45,804 nt of DNA from Poronia punctata (Eukaryota > Ascomycota > Sordariomycetes > Xylariales > Xylariaceae). The notes under the pieces are model-generated. The model worked only from the letters and a program-made list of their open reading frames with translations. It made no database searches and was not told where the DNA came from. How positions within the stretch are numbered: the stretch's first letter is position 1; every line of letters starts with the position of its first letter. Location: assembly GCA_022579005.1 (NCBI GenBank), contig MU401716.1:1-45804 (forward strand), written 5' to 3'. Positions 1 through 13,400 of this stretch are shown in pieces. The position numbers and the translations under genes are program-made.

Positions 1-3000
1 TTTTTAAGTAACTTAGCATATATTATATAAGTTAACTTATTTTTTAACTATATATATGCTTATAAAATATTATAAAGTTTACTTTATATATTATATTTTT
101 TTAATTAAAAATAAACTTAGTATAAAAATAAGCTATTAGCTTATTTTTTAAATAGTTAGTAATTAAGTAAATAATTTTTACTTTTTTTAATTGCTATACT
201 TTTAAATAATAAGCTTAGATTTTTTATATAGCATTATTATTTTACTTTTAACTTTTTATACTAAATATATATTAAAAATTTAAATATTGCTATAAATTGC
301 TTTATTATATTTTATAAGTATAAATATGCTTTTAGTAGCTAAATATTTAATTTTTGCTTTATTAAACTTTTAAAATAAAAGTTTTAAAGTAGTAATTATG
401 CTATTTTTTTATAATTATACTATAAAGTTATAGTTTATTTTTTTTTAGCTATTAAATAAACTTTATATAAAGTATTTTTTTTTAGTTTGTTTTAGCATTG
501 TTGCTAGGTTTTTATTATAAGTTAGCTAATTTTAAAATTTATAAAATTTATATTAACTTGTTTTTTATAATATAGCCTAACTTAAGTATATTAAAATTAT
601 ATTAGTTTATTAACTATATTAATAGTAATGTTTTAATTATTAATTAATATAATTTTATATAGGTTTTTTTTTTTTTACTATTACCTTGCTTTTTAATAAA
701 AATAATAATATATTATATATTATAAAGCTATTATAAGTATTTAAAGCTTTAAAAATATTTATTTTTACTTTAATTATTTAAAGCTTTTTTATAGCTTTTT
801 TAATTACTTTAGCTTTTTATATAATATTAAAAAATAAAAAAAAGTTAGTATTAACTTTTAAATATATATTAAAAATAAGCAGCGTTAGTATTAGTTTATT
901 AAGTTTAGTAGTATTATTTAACGCTTTAATTGCTATTTAAAAAATAATTTTTTTTATATTACTTTATAGCTTTTTATATAAAATATTAAAAGCTTTATAT
1001 AAAAAGCTATATACTTTTTTAATTTTTTTAACTACTTAATATACTTTTATTAGTTTTATAATATATAATATTTTAGCAAGCTAAGCATTATTATAAAACT
1101 TTTTAAATATAAAGTTTATACTAAAATTATAAACAATATAGTTAAAAAAGCTTTAGTATACGTTTATTTAGTATTAATAAAGTATATTTTATATATTATA
1201 TATAAATAATAACTTTAAAAATCTAGCAGCTTAAAATAATATACTATTATTAATTATATATAGTACTAGCTTATTATTTAAGTATATAATATTAATAATA
1301 ACTTTATAGTTAAAGTTATAATTATTATAAAATATAAACTTAAACTTTTACAAAGCTAAATTATAAGTTTAGTATTAATAATAAACTTTTTAAATTTTCT
1401 TTAAAGCTTTTATATTAATATTGCTATAGCTTGCAAACTTAAGCAGGTTATATAGCTTTTTTATATATAAATATTTAAAACGTTAATAAAGTTAGTATAG
1501 CTTTAGCTTTATAAAATATATAACTACTTTAATAATTAAAATATAAAAAAATAAAAAGCTTTATTTTTAAACAATAAAAATTTTAACTTTATTATATTAT
1601 ATAATTTTATTTTTAACATTATTAAAGTAAGCTTTAAGCTTATTTACGTTATATAATAAAAATAAAAAAAAGTAAATGTTTTTAAAATATAAAAAGTTAC
1701 TTTATTAATAAAAGTTTAAATTTTTATAAACTTAATAAACTTTTTTTTTATTGCTTTTTTAAAGCATATTGTTATACTACTTAAAGTTTAGTTAATTTTA
1801 GTTTTTAAGTATTTTTATATAAAAGCTTTAGCTTATAAGTATTTAATAATTAATATTTTAACTGCACTAATATTTTATAAAATATTTTAGTACTTATAAA
1901 TATATTAATTTTTTAAAAAAAAAGTTTTACTAAGCTTATAAGTTTTATTATAAGCTAGTAAATATTTTTTTTATAATATAATAAAAATAAGCAGCTTTTA
2001 TTAAAAATTAAATAGCTTAGTTACTTTTTTTAAAATTAAAATTATTAACTATATTATTATTATTATTTAATAGCTTTTTAACTTTTATTTTTTTATATTT
2101 TTAAATATATACTTTAATGTTATTAGTAATAAAAATATTATAATCTTTATATATTATAATATATAAAGCATAAGTTTTTTTTTTTTTTTTAAATAGTTAT
2201 ATAACTTATAATTTAGTTTTTTATATATAAAGCATTATTATATAAAATGCTACTTAAACTGCGCTGCTTAAAAAGTAAATATATAAAAAGTAGATTTAAA
2301 AAAACTAAATTTACTTTTTTTAAAATATTTTTTTATATATTACCTAAATAACTTTTAAGCTTAATTATAATTATACTTTTAGTTAATATAGTTAATATTA
2401 GCTAGTTTTTTATATATTAAGTACTAAATTATTTATTTATTAGTAGTAACTTATATTATTATTTATAAGTTAAACATTAAAGCTTTACTTATTGCTTTTT
2501 AAATAATAAGCGCTAGCTTAAGCTTAATAATTTTAATATATGCTTATATAATAGTTATATATAAAGAAATTTTACTATTAAACCTTAGTTTTAGTGCTTA
2601 TTATATAAATTTAAGTTTATTAAATAGCAACTTAAATACTTTTAAGTTAAACTTTTTTAAGTTTTTATTTTTAATTTATATAAAAGTTATTATAGTTTAA
2701 TTAGTTTAATACTAATTATAGTTAATATAAGTATTAAAATATATATTAAGCACGTTATATATTTTATTTTATTTTTTTATTAGTTTAATATAATTAATAT
2801 GCTACTGCTTTATATAATTTTAAAAAATTATTAAAAAAATAGTATAATATTATATTAAATAAAAACTAAATTTTTTATATATAGTTATAAAAATATATAT
2901 TTTATTAAAAAAATATTATATAGTTATTTTATATAGTTTTAATTGTTTTACTATATTTTATTAAATACTATAAAAAGCTTTAGCTTAACTTAGTTTAAAT

Positions 3001-4060
3001 AAACTAGCTTAAATAAAAGCAAGTTAATAACACTTTTATATAGTGCTAGCGTTAGTATTTAAAATGTTTTTATATAAAGGTTTTTTATACTATACTTTTA
3101 AAAGTATATATTTTTTTTAAAAAAAGTTGCTAATAAATATTAACTATTATAATACTTTTAGCTATAAAGCTATTGCTATTAATAAAGCCTAGCATTATTT
3201 AGTAAGTTTATTATATTAAGTACTAAATATTAATTTTATTTTTTAATAAAAAAATATACTTTTTAAAGTTATATTTAGTATAAAAAGTTTAGCTATTAAT
3301 AATATAATAAAATAAGCGTTTTTATATAAAAATAAGCTGCTAATATAGCTATAAGCATAAAAGCTAATATAATTGCAAATATAAGCTTTATTATAAGTAT
3401 AAGTATAAGTACAAGTATAAGTATAAATATAAGTATAAGTATAAAAATAAGTATAAGTTTAAATATAGGTTAAATAAAAGTTAATAGTTATAAAATAAAT
3501 AAGTATAATAATATAACTAAAAATACTGTTATAAATTATATAGTAGCTATAAACTATAAATTTGTTTTTAATTTCTTTATATATAAGTTTTTTTTAAAAG
3601 TAAATATAAAGATTTTTTTTAAAACCTAATTTTAAAGCTTTTTATAAACTATTTTTAACTATTTTAAAAATGTTTTAATTTTAACTTTTAAAGTTTGCTT
3701 AATAATTATATATAAAGCTATTTATAAAAAGTCTATTGCTTTATATATAGTTATATAAGTATTTAGCTATATATATTATAACTATTTTTTTATTAAATAG
3801 CTAGTTAAGCTAAAATTTTACATTAAAATAGTTAAAGTTAACGTAGTTCTTTTAAACTTTAATATTAACGTTTAATTTTATAAAAATGTTTTTATATATA
3901 AAAATATAAAAACTTTAAGTACTACTAATAATATTTTTAGCATTATAATTTTTTTAAGTATTTAAAAACTAGCTTTTATTTTTAGCTATTATAGCAATTT
4001 ATATAATAAAAAAAAATAAAAAGTATAAAAATGCTTACTTATAAGCTTATATAAGCTATA
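1..4060. repeat. RIP-degraded repeat block, unassigned
   Basis: This block is extremely AT-rich and saturated with stop codons in all frames; no open frame of even 60 codons survives. T runs dominate the + strand. The few remaining C residues are mostly followed by T, and TpG outlasts CpA on this strand, as in element II, whose coding strand is minus. By analogy this may be a minus-strand transposon remnant. I translated parts of the minus strand by eye and found no convincing polymerase, integrase or transposase motif. The right boundary is only a rough change from T-rich to A-rich near 4,060. Confidence 0.6.
3393..3458. repeat. Hexanucleotide tandem repeat (ATAAGT)n
   Basis: Eleven consecutive 6-bp units of consensus ATAAGT, with variants ACAAGT, ATAAAT and ATAAAA. 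It lies inside the T-rich repeat block and has no evident function. Confidence 0.85.
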
Positions 4061-7000
4061 CGTTTTTTGCTTAAAAAAAAAGCAAAGCTTAAAGTAATAT
4101 TATAAGATTTAAAAAGAATTTTTTTATATAAAGCGTTTTATAAAGCAATATTACTTTATATAATAATATTTTAAAAAATCTTATTTATTAAAATGCTTTG
4201 CTAATTTATTATTAATAAATAATAACATATATTATTAAAAATAATAATTAATTAGTATTAGTTTTTTTATTAAAAAATAAAAAGTACTTTATTTTTTATA
4301 TATATAATAAATATACGTAGCTAAAAACTTTATTTTTTTATAAAATAAAAAAAATAAAGCAATATACAATATATAAAATAAATAATAATAAATTTTATTT
4401 TTTAAATTAGTTTTATATAATTATTTTAGTTTTAAGTTAAAAATTATAGCTAAAGTGCAATTTTTTTTTATATTATCTTTATATAAAGCTAACTAATTTA
4501 ATTAAAATTAAAAAGGCTAAGAAAACTTTAATAGTATTTACGCTATAAGTTAGCTACTATATAGCTAACAAGTACTTTGTTTACTTAATTAGGTTAGCTT
4601 AACTTTTACAACCTTAGCAGCCTAAGCTGCGTTTTTAGCTATAGTGTTATTACTAATATTTTAACAAGCACTTTATTTATAAATAAAAAATAAACATATT
4701 TTTTTATATTATAACCTTTAGCTAAAGCAAAAAAGCTGCTTTCTAAAAAACTACTAAGTTATTAAAATAAACTAAAAAAAATACTTATAATTTAAAAAAG
4801 TATGCCTAGTATATAAAAGTTATTATAACTTTTTTAAATGCTAGTATATATTTTTAAAGCTTAAAAAAAAGGTTTTACTAAAAGCTTAAAGTATAAAAAC
4901 CTCATTAGGTTTAAAACAAAATTTAATTTAAAGCGTAAAGCAAATTAAAGCTATTAAAAAGATAAAAGTAAATTAAAAAAAAGCAAAATTAAATAATAGC
5001 TTATAAAAAAAAGAAAAATATAATTAAAACAAGTTTTTATATATATAAGTTTTAAAATATTAAAAAAGCTTGTATAAAGACTATACTTATTAAAAACTTA
5101 GCAATACTTAATTTAAAGTTTATACTATATATTTTTAATAAAATTAAGTGCTTTTATAATATTAAAAGTACTTTTAAAAAAACTTATTTTAAGCTAAAAA
5201 CTTTATTATAGTTATATAAGCTTATAAAAAAGTAAATATAAAGGTTTAAAAAACTAAAACACTACTTATATTAAAGCTTAAAAAGACAGCTTACTATAAA
5301 AGCTTAGTAATAAACATCGTTTTTATACTTTTATTTAAAAACAATTTAATAAAATATAAAATTACTAAAAACCTATAAAAAATTAATAGCTTAATATTAT
5401 ATTAAGTATAAAATAAATATAGCTAATACGTTTTAAAATACTTACTATTAAATATAAGTAAAGTTTTTTTTATGTTTAAAAAAATATATAAACAAAATAT
5501 ATTAAATAACTTACATTTAAAGCAAATCTCTTTAAATAACGTTTTTAGCTTAGCTAATTAGGCTTTAATATATTATAACACTTAATTAGCTAAGCAAAAG
5601 AAGTAAAAATTAGAATATCTCTAAGCTCAGGCATTAAATTAATAAATTTGCTTTAATTATATATGCAAAAAGCTTAAAAAATAAATTAATAAAGCTTTTA
5701 AAAACTAATTAAATTATTTATTTAAGCATATTACTATAAATTAGCACTTTTATAATAAAGGTTTTAATAGTAAAGTATTAATAATTTTTATAACTAAACA
5801 ATATTTTAAGCATATATTTAATTATTATTTATAAAGCTTTAATATAAAAATATTAAGAACTTTATTTGAATATTTTATAAAAAAGTATAAGCAGTTTATA
5901 AAAAATAGGTTATTTTTATTAAGTTAAATAAATAACTTTTATAGTTATAAATAGTTATAAACTACTTAGTTAATAAAACATTTATTATATTAAAGGTTTT
6001 AGCACTTAATATTTAAGCTTAAAATAATGCTAGTAAACAATTTAGCTAAATAATTAAAAAGCGTACTAAAGATATAAAAACTAGTATAAAGCTTTTTAAA
6101 AGCTTATAAGTTAAAATTAATAAGGCTATAGTTTATTTATTAAACTAAATACTTAAGTATATATTATACTAAAAAACCTTATATAAATAATTTTATACTT
6201 ATTTTATATTTTAAAACAATTTCATTAAAATTAAAAAGCTTAAACAAAACTATTTATAAGTTTATAAATATAAAGGATATAGTTTTACTGCTAATATTAA
6301 AAAAGAATTAGTTTTTAAAACTAAGCTTTAAAGCTTAAATAAGTTATTTTATTAGCTATAAGTTAACTAATATATATAAAATTTAAAATCTTTTAACTAA
6401 TTAAAAAATTTAAACTAAAAATATAAAATTTAATAAAAAGCTTAATAAACTAAAAAATAAGCTTAAAACATTTAACTATAAATTTTTTATAAATCTTTTA
6501 AATAAGACCTTAATTTTTAAGTTTAAATTATAATATTAAAATACTAACCTTTATAAAAATAAAAATAAAGTTAAATATATACTATAATATTTAAAAGCTA
6601 AAAGCAAAGCAACTAATAAATAAAGTATTAAAAATACTAAAACCTTTAAGCTTAATAAAACTAATTACTTTTATACTAACTTAAAACTTTAACTATATTT
6701 TATATTTTTCTTAGTTTTTTTTAATATAATAATACTTGCAGTAATTAAAAATACTAATTTTAATAAGCATTATAATAAGTTTTTTGCTTTACTTAAAGCT
6801 TGCTAAGCAAAGATATTTATAAATAATAAGCATAACAATATATTTTATTTTCTTTATTTAAGTATAAGCGTTAATAAAAGGTTTTTGCTTTTCTTACTAA
6901 GCTGCTTAAACTATTAAAATTAAGCTAAAAAGCTTATATAAGTAATAATAAATAAATAAAATATTAAAACGCTATATTTAATACTAAACGCTTATATACT

Positions 7001-7289
7001 TTTATATTAGCGCATAGTATATAAATAAGCAAGGCTATAAAAGCTAAAGCGCTTAAACGTTTACTATACTAGTTTAATAATATTTTTAAAATAACAAAAA
7101 TTATATAAATTAGCTACTATAGTTTTTTTATAAATATAAAATTAAAACAAATATTTTACTATATTAAAGCAAGCCTTTGCTACTTTTATAATTATATAAA
7201 AAACTTAAAGTTATTTTTTAAAAAGTAAGTTTTTTAAAGCAAAAAATAATTACTTAATTAATAATAACTAAATAAGCTTTTTAAAACCA

Positions 7290-7770
7290 AATTCTTGCTT
7301 ATATAGCTAAAAACTATTAAATTTTAAACTATATATAAGTATATATTTATAAGTTTTTAAAAAAGGCTTTATTAAAAAATAAAGTATAAATTATAGTTTA
7401 AAGTAATTAATAGCTTATAAATAAATATAAAAACATATATATTTTTCCTTTAATTAAAAGGTGTTTTTAAATACTAGCTACTATTATAATTAAGTTTAAC
7501 TTTAAAATAAAACAATATAATATAGTTAATACTTTTGTTAGTATATTACTTTAAAAACTAATTTATATAAAAATGCTTTATAACTATAAAAAAGATATTT
7601 TATATTTTTTAAAAGCCTTTTATAAATTATAAAAATTATTACTACTATAGTAAAAAAGCTTATATTAACGCTTTTAAAGCTTAAATGTAAGCTAGTTTTT
7701 TATAAACTTTATTTTTTTATTAAAAATAAAATATTATTATTTATATATATTAATAACTTTACACTTATAT
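7290..7770 (+). pseudogene. Copia-type reverse transcriptase, RIP-degraded
   Basis: In frames interrupted by stops, the + strand translation follows the copia reverse transcriptase layout. A stretch ending near 7,700 resembles the conserved LxxALYGLxxSPxxW region. It is followed by LLFIYINNFTLI encoded at 7,734-7,769. YINN at 7,746-7,757 occupies the place of the catalytic Y-V-D-D box. Both aspartates read as asparagine, which needs only G-to-A changes, the RIP signature on the opposite strand. The copy cannot make an active enzyme. The family call rests on motif order read by eye. Confidence 0.65.
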
Positions 7771-8509
7771 ATTAAAAAGCTTAGTAAACTAAAGCTTTTA
7801 TAACTATTAAAAGCTTAAAAATAAATATTAACTAATTAAAAGTTATAAATTAAAATAGTTCTTAAGCATAAAAATTATTTAAAAATATAAATAAAGCTTA
7901 ACTTAGCTATTTTAAGCTATATATATTAAAAGAATATATAAGTTAAGTAGGTTTTTTAGCAAAATACTATTAACCTTTATAAAATCTATTAAGCTGCTTT
8001 TATAAAAAAAAGCTACTACTTGTTAAAAAGTTTATTATTATTAATATAAAACTAAATTTATTATATATACTATAGTTATTATTAAACTAAATATTACTTT
8101 TGCTGCTTTTTAACTTTTATGCTTTAATAATAACTTTTTACTTACTTGCTATACTATTGCTAACTAAGTTTTAAACTATTTTTAAGCAAATTAACGCTTT
8201 GCTTTATAATTTTAAAATGAAAATAAGCTTAAAATAGCTAATAATTTATTATTTATAAATAATACTATTAACTAAAAAAGCTTATAAGCATATGCTATAC
8301 TTTTTAAAAAAGTTTTATTAAATAAAAATTAAATAAATAAAATACTATTATCATTTTTACTATTAAAATAAAACTTTTTATATTAGCTTAAGCTATAAAA
8401 AAAGCTATATTTATTAGCTAACTTATTAATAAGCTTAGTATAAATTTAAAATAAAAACATATTACTATTTAATATAATAATTAGCAAACTATTAGTTTAA
8501 TAAATAAAA

Positions 8510-8660
8510 ACATTATAATACCTAAAATAAAATTATAGCATATTAATATATATATAACTACTAATTATATTAAAAAGTAATTAATAAAACGCTTTAAATA
8601 GTTTATATATTTATAAATTTAATAATAGCTAATAGTTTTATAAAGTTTTTAATATACAAA
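8510..8660 (+). pseudogene. Copia RNase H C-terminal segment, RIP-degraded
   Basis: Around 8,539-8,550 the translation reads HINI, followed about six residues later by YIKK. Further on comes a decayed stretch resembling the (L)ADGLTK end of copia RNase H. This is the conserved 'K-H-I-D-I ... I-R ... A-D-x-L-T-K' tail of copia polyproteins, with aspartate replaced by asparagine and several stops. It lies about 0.8 kb after the polymerase box, in the normal order. Confidence 0.55.
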
Positions 8661-9120
8661 AATTAAGCAAGCTTTTTAAAGCAAATTAATTTAGTTAATA
8701 TTAAAGCTATTTAAACTAAAATTAACTAGCTTATTACTATAAAAGTGCAAAAAAACTAAAAACAAAATTAAAATAATTTAAACATTTATAACTATTATTA
8801 TAAAAGCTATAATATTATAAATTAAAGGTATTAATTACAGCTATAAAATAAACTAATATATTAGCTTATTTTAAAAAGGTATATTAAAACTAATAAGTTA
8901 TAAAATAATAAAAATTAATATAATGCTTATATAGTAAAAGTAATATAGCTATAATAAAAACTACTATAAAAAAGATTTTCTTATAAAAGGTTTCTTTTTA
9001 CTTATTTAGTATAAAAAAATTCTATAGTAAAAAGATTTTTCTATCTTTATAAGTATATTAATTAATATATATAATTTAGCTAATCTACTTAGTTTTAATA
9101 CCTACCTCCTATTTGCTACC

Positions 9121-9189
9121 TATTGCGTCTAGGAGTAGGGTAAGTGCCTAGGAAAGGTACGCTAAATAGGTGCCCCTTTAACAACTCTC
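9121..9189 (+). repeat. Isolated terminal repeat of the MITE-like family
   Basis: About 50 bp ending at 9,189 match, in the same orientation, the right terminal repeat of the element at 31,815-32,187. Both share CTARATAGGTGCCCC followed by YTAACAAYTCTC. Most differences are C/T or G/A transitions. It keeps more G and C than its surroundings. No matching left terminus was found upstream, so it may be a truncated copy. It lies 160 bp left of the 5-prime LTR of element I. Confidence 0.6.
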
Positions 9190-9350
9190 TACTTAAATTA
9201 CACTTAAATAAAAAAATGTTATAATAGCTAAAAATATAATTTTTAAACGCTAGCTAATTTATAAGTTATTATTATTAAAGCTTAAAATTACTTTAATTTA
9301 CTTTAAATTCTTTAAAAACGCAATAAAATTTTATTATACTTTAAAAGTAT

Positions 9351-9597
9351 AGTTATAAATTAGTTAATAGCAGTATAGCTAATTAAGTAGCTTATAGCTA
9401 TTATTTTCTTTAAATAGTAAATATTAAAACCTATACTTATATACAGCTACGGCTTTACTAGTTAATATATATATAGGTTTACACTTTTAATAAAAGCTTA
9501 AAAGCTTTTCCCTTTTTTTTCTCTTTACTTTAAAACTTTAAGCAATAAATTAAGTTACCTTTAAAAGCTTTGCTTTTTTTATAACTTAATTATAATA
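9351..9597 (+). repeat. 5-prime LTR of element I
   Basis: 247 bp, starting AGTTATAAATTAG and ending ATTATAATA. It matches 30,542-30,787 in direct orientation and both LTRs of element II in inverted orientation, with mostly transition differences. The preceding AGTAT recurs directly after the 3-prime LTR. Confidence 0.85.
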
Positions 9598-11639
9598 ATT
9601 TTAAGGTTATTTACACTAGTTAAAAAACGTAGTATTTTAATATTTTAGCACAATTAAAATTAACTTAATTTAGTAGTACTATATTAGTAACGCTGGTAAA
9701 AATTAACATTTTAGCTACTAACTAGTTATAGCTTAAAAAAATAAAAAACGTATAAAAATGCATATAGCTATAAAATGATAAGCTTTAGCTAAAATACTAT
9801 ATTAAAATAGCAACTTTATAAAAACTCTTTTTAAAACAAATAAGATATTATTAATAAAAGCTTATAAACATGCTACTATAGTCCTTTGCTTATTTTAAAA
9901 AACAAAAAGTAAAACTTTAAAACGTATTAATAAAAAATCTAATAATAAAAATACTTTAAAAACTTTAGTAAAATAAGCTTAAGTGTTTAATTAATATCTA
10001 GCTAAAAATACTTTAAAAAAACCATATTATAAATAAATAACTAAGAAACTTTATTAAAGAACTTATAAATTAATAAAAACTTTTATTAAACTATATATTA
10101 AAAAGGTTAATAGTTTTAGCTTTTTTTATAGCACTTATAAAAAATAAAGAAAAAGCTATGCTTAACTTTAGTAGCACTAAAAATATTAAAACATTTAACA
10201 ACTTAATAAAAACTTACTTTAAAGTAATTTTTTAAAAGTTAAAAATTTAAGCTTTAATACTAATAGCTTATTAAGTATAAAAAAACACTATATATTGCTT
10301 ACTTACTATTAATAAATAAACTATAACAAACTTAATTTAATAAGTACACTATTTAACTTATTTTAGTTTAAAGAAATTATTAAATTAAAAACTAAAGTTT
10401 AACGTTTATATTAGCAAAAAATAAAACTAAATACGTAATTAAAATAAAGCTGCACCTTTACTAACTATAAATTTAAACAAAACTATAAAACATATAACTT
10501 TAAAGCTAGCAAAAGCCTATAATAAAATTAACTGCTTAAAGATTTAAATAATTAATACTATTTAATAAGTAATAAACTTGCTAGCTTATAACTAGTTAAT
10601 ATTATAAAATAATATTGTTTTGTTTTTTTTTACTTAACTTTATAAGTTTATAAAAATTAAGGTTTTTATATTTTATAAAAATAAAAATAAAAATAAACTT
10701 ATATTTAAAGTATAGCTATGCTATATATATACAAATAACTTAAAGCTAATAGAAATTAGGTTCTTAATAATTATATTAAACTAGCTAATATTAAAGCTTA
10801 CTTAAAAAGCTTAGTAGCTAAAAACCTTTAACTATATTTATAAAATAATTATTTAAACATAATTAGTATATTTACTAAACTTTTAAAAAAAACTTTATAT
10901 ATTTAGCAAGCAAACAATAAATTTTATATACTTAAAAAAAAGGGTTTATAATAAACTTATAGCTTGCTTATAACGCAAAACTACATTTTAATATTTTAAT
11001 AACAGTATTAATTTTAATATATTTATTTAATACTATATATAAGGAGTTTATAATTTTTAGTAAGAAATTAAGCGCAAACTAGCGCAAAAACCTAGCAATA
11101 CTCCTTATGCTAATATAATTAAAATAATATAGCTTACTACTAAAAAAGCAAACATAATTATAAAAAGTTATATAAACAATATAAAACTGCAAAATTAAAA
11201 TTAAGTTACTTAATAAATCTTTTTAAAATAATAACTTAAGCTCTTTACTAAAAAAAATAAAAACCTTAATTATTAAAAGCTATTACTTTAATTATAAAGG
11301 TTAACATATACTTTTTATAAGTGTTTGTAAAAGAAATAACTTTAACTAATAAGCTTATATTTAAGCTATTTTACTATTTTATAGTTATAATAATAAAACT
11401 TTTTTTATATAAAAAAAGGCAAACTTTAAAAAAACAACTTTAAAATAAATAAACTTTTACTTTAAAAAATATTATTTAATATTAATATAAGTAAAAAATT
11501 AAATATAGTAAATAAATATATAAAGAAAATCCTTTAATATTTAGCTATATACTATTAAATAATAAATCTTTTTTATAAATAAATAACGTTTTAAATAATA
11601 TAAAAGATAATATATATATAGCTATAAACACGTTTTTAG

Positions 11640-12035
11640 CTCTAAGAATTAAAGCTACTATTAAAATCCCTTTTAATACCCTTAACCTTATTAACTACAT
11701 TAGAGCTATTAAAATACAAATATCTTATAAACATAACTATTTGGTTTTTTACGCATTAGTTTTAAATTGCGTTAAACTTACTTTATTAAGAAAGTATATA
11801 CGCAGTGTACGTATATAGTACATAACTAGTATATAAAAAGTACGCGTCCTTTATGTATTAAATACGTAGCAGGTCCGTGTCCCTCTTATATCGCTAATAG
11901 GTCTAGATTATACCGCAGACCTTTACAGCTATATAGACTTGCTAAAAAAAGTCCTTTTAACTTCCTTTCCCTTTTAATTAATTAAGTTAATATAGTATTA
12001 TTAATAGTAATATATTATAATTATATTGATTTTAG
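11640..12035. mobile_element. About 390-bp segment present in element I, absent from II
   Basis: Element I left of about 11,635 and right of about 12,035 aligns with adjacent sequence near 19,710-19,790 in element II (reverse complement), so these roughly 390 bp are extra in I. The segment keeps clearly more C and G (for example around 11,790-11,960, with several CpG and CCC) than the surrounding DNA. TTTTAGCT occurs at both edges and could be an 8-bp target duplication, but this word is common in the block. I see no good inverted termini. It could instead be a deletion in II. Confidence 0.45.
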
Positions 12036-12949
12036 CTAGACTAATAGCTACCTTTAATTTAATAATTATTATAAACTTTAACTACTATATAGCAATAAGA
12101 TTTAATAGCAAAAGTTGCTAAAAATATATAAAATACTTATAATTATATTTTAAAGAAACTAATAAACGTTTAAAAAAGTGTTTTTAATAATCTTGCCTAT
12201 ATAATATAATATAATACTAAGCAAGTTGTAGTTTACTAAGCATAAAATATTACTTAATTATAAAAACTATTAACTATTATTTTTAAAAGCTTTACTAATA
12301 AGGTTTAAGTGCTTATTAAACAAGAGTATTTAAACATTAATATTTAAAAAAACAAGCTTTAATTTTTTAACTATTATTATATTACTAACTATTATAAAAA
12401 GAATTTTATATAAAGAACCTTATTTTAAGCTAATAAAATCTAATCTTTAAAAAATGAAAAAGCTTGAATAGTAAAAGAAATTCTTTTTAAAAATATAAAG
12501 AACATAAAGGATTTTTTTAAATAGCTATTTAATATATAAAGACTATATTAAATAAAAAAAGACAATATATTTTAATATAAAAAACTAATAATTAAGCTTT
12601 CTTTATAAATAATTTTATTGTTTTAATAAATAGTTTAAATAAACTAGTTAAAAATAAAGTTATTAATAAGAAAAATTAAAATCTTTTTTAATAAAAGAAG
12701 CAAAAAACTAAAAAAGTAAGCTTTAAAAGTTATCTTTTTAAAACATTATAACCTACTATATACTTTTAATAAAGTTAATTTAAATATTGTTTTACTATAG
12801 TAACTTAAAGTAAACTATTAAATTAAATTCTTTTTAAAAAATTACTAAACAACTTAAAGTATAGCTTGCTATATAAAATATTATTAAATAAGTTAAAAGT
12901 AATTAAAAAATACTTAGTAAACTACCTATAAAAAGGTTTTATTAAACTA

Positions 12950-13400
12950 AGTAATGCTTTATAAGAATTTTTAGTTTTGTTTATATTAAAGCTATATAGC
13001 AGTTTACATTTTTATATTAACCATTAAAAGTTAAACCACTTAATACAAGAAATTAATACTTTTTACTATTAATTAAAAAGGCTTTATTATATATATTTAA
13101 AGCAAAAATATTCACTAAAATTAATATATAATAAGCATTTTATTATATTTAAATAACGCTAAAAACAAAAAACCATATAACTTTTTAAAATTAATATAGT
13201 GTATACTAATATAAAATATTACTATTTAAACTTATAAATAAGCTATTTATATTTTAAAAATATATTAACAATATATAATTTAATTACTTTAACTACTTTT
13301 ATTAAACTTATATAAATAATATATTAATATATTTTATAAACTTAAAAGAAATACTAAAAATATATAAAAGGGGTTTATTATAGCTATAAAAAGCTAGTTT
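12950..13400 (+). pseudogene. Gypsy-type reverse transcriptase of element I
   Basis: The + strand translation shows the Ty3/gypsy reverse transcriptase landmarks in order. A decayed region encodes KPLNTRN, followed by IFTKIN (usually F-T-K-L-D). A PFGL-like region comes next, then YINNILIY, with the box YINN at 13,309-13,320 in place of Y-x-D-D. Aspartates read as N and glutamines as stops. About 600 bp separate this box from the RNase H motif, as in intact relatives. The enzyme is inactive. The equivalent segment in element II lies at about 18,330-18,760 on the other strand. Confidence 0.75.

Larger units (their letters stand above)
4060..9345 (+). mobile_element. Ty1/copia-type retrotransposon remnant
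   Basis: This A-rich block ends at the target duplication of element I. On the + strand it contains a degraded copia-type reverse transcriptase (about 7,290-7,770) followed by the C-terminal part of a copia-type RNase H (about 8,510-8,660), the order and spacing expected for a copia pol. I could not delimit the LTRs. AT-rich sequences near 4,090-4,200 and 8,940-9,060 look vaguely alike but are not convincing. Gag, protease and integrase were not recognised. The ends given are those of the block, not a measured element. Confidence 0.6.

Noticed and set aside
5130..5190. Possible Gag zinc knuckle in the copia block
   Set aside because: One cysteine followed by tyrosines is visible, but the C-x2-C-x4-H-x4-C spacing does not fit even allowing RIP changes.
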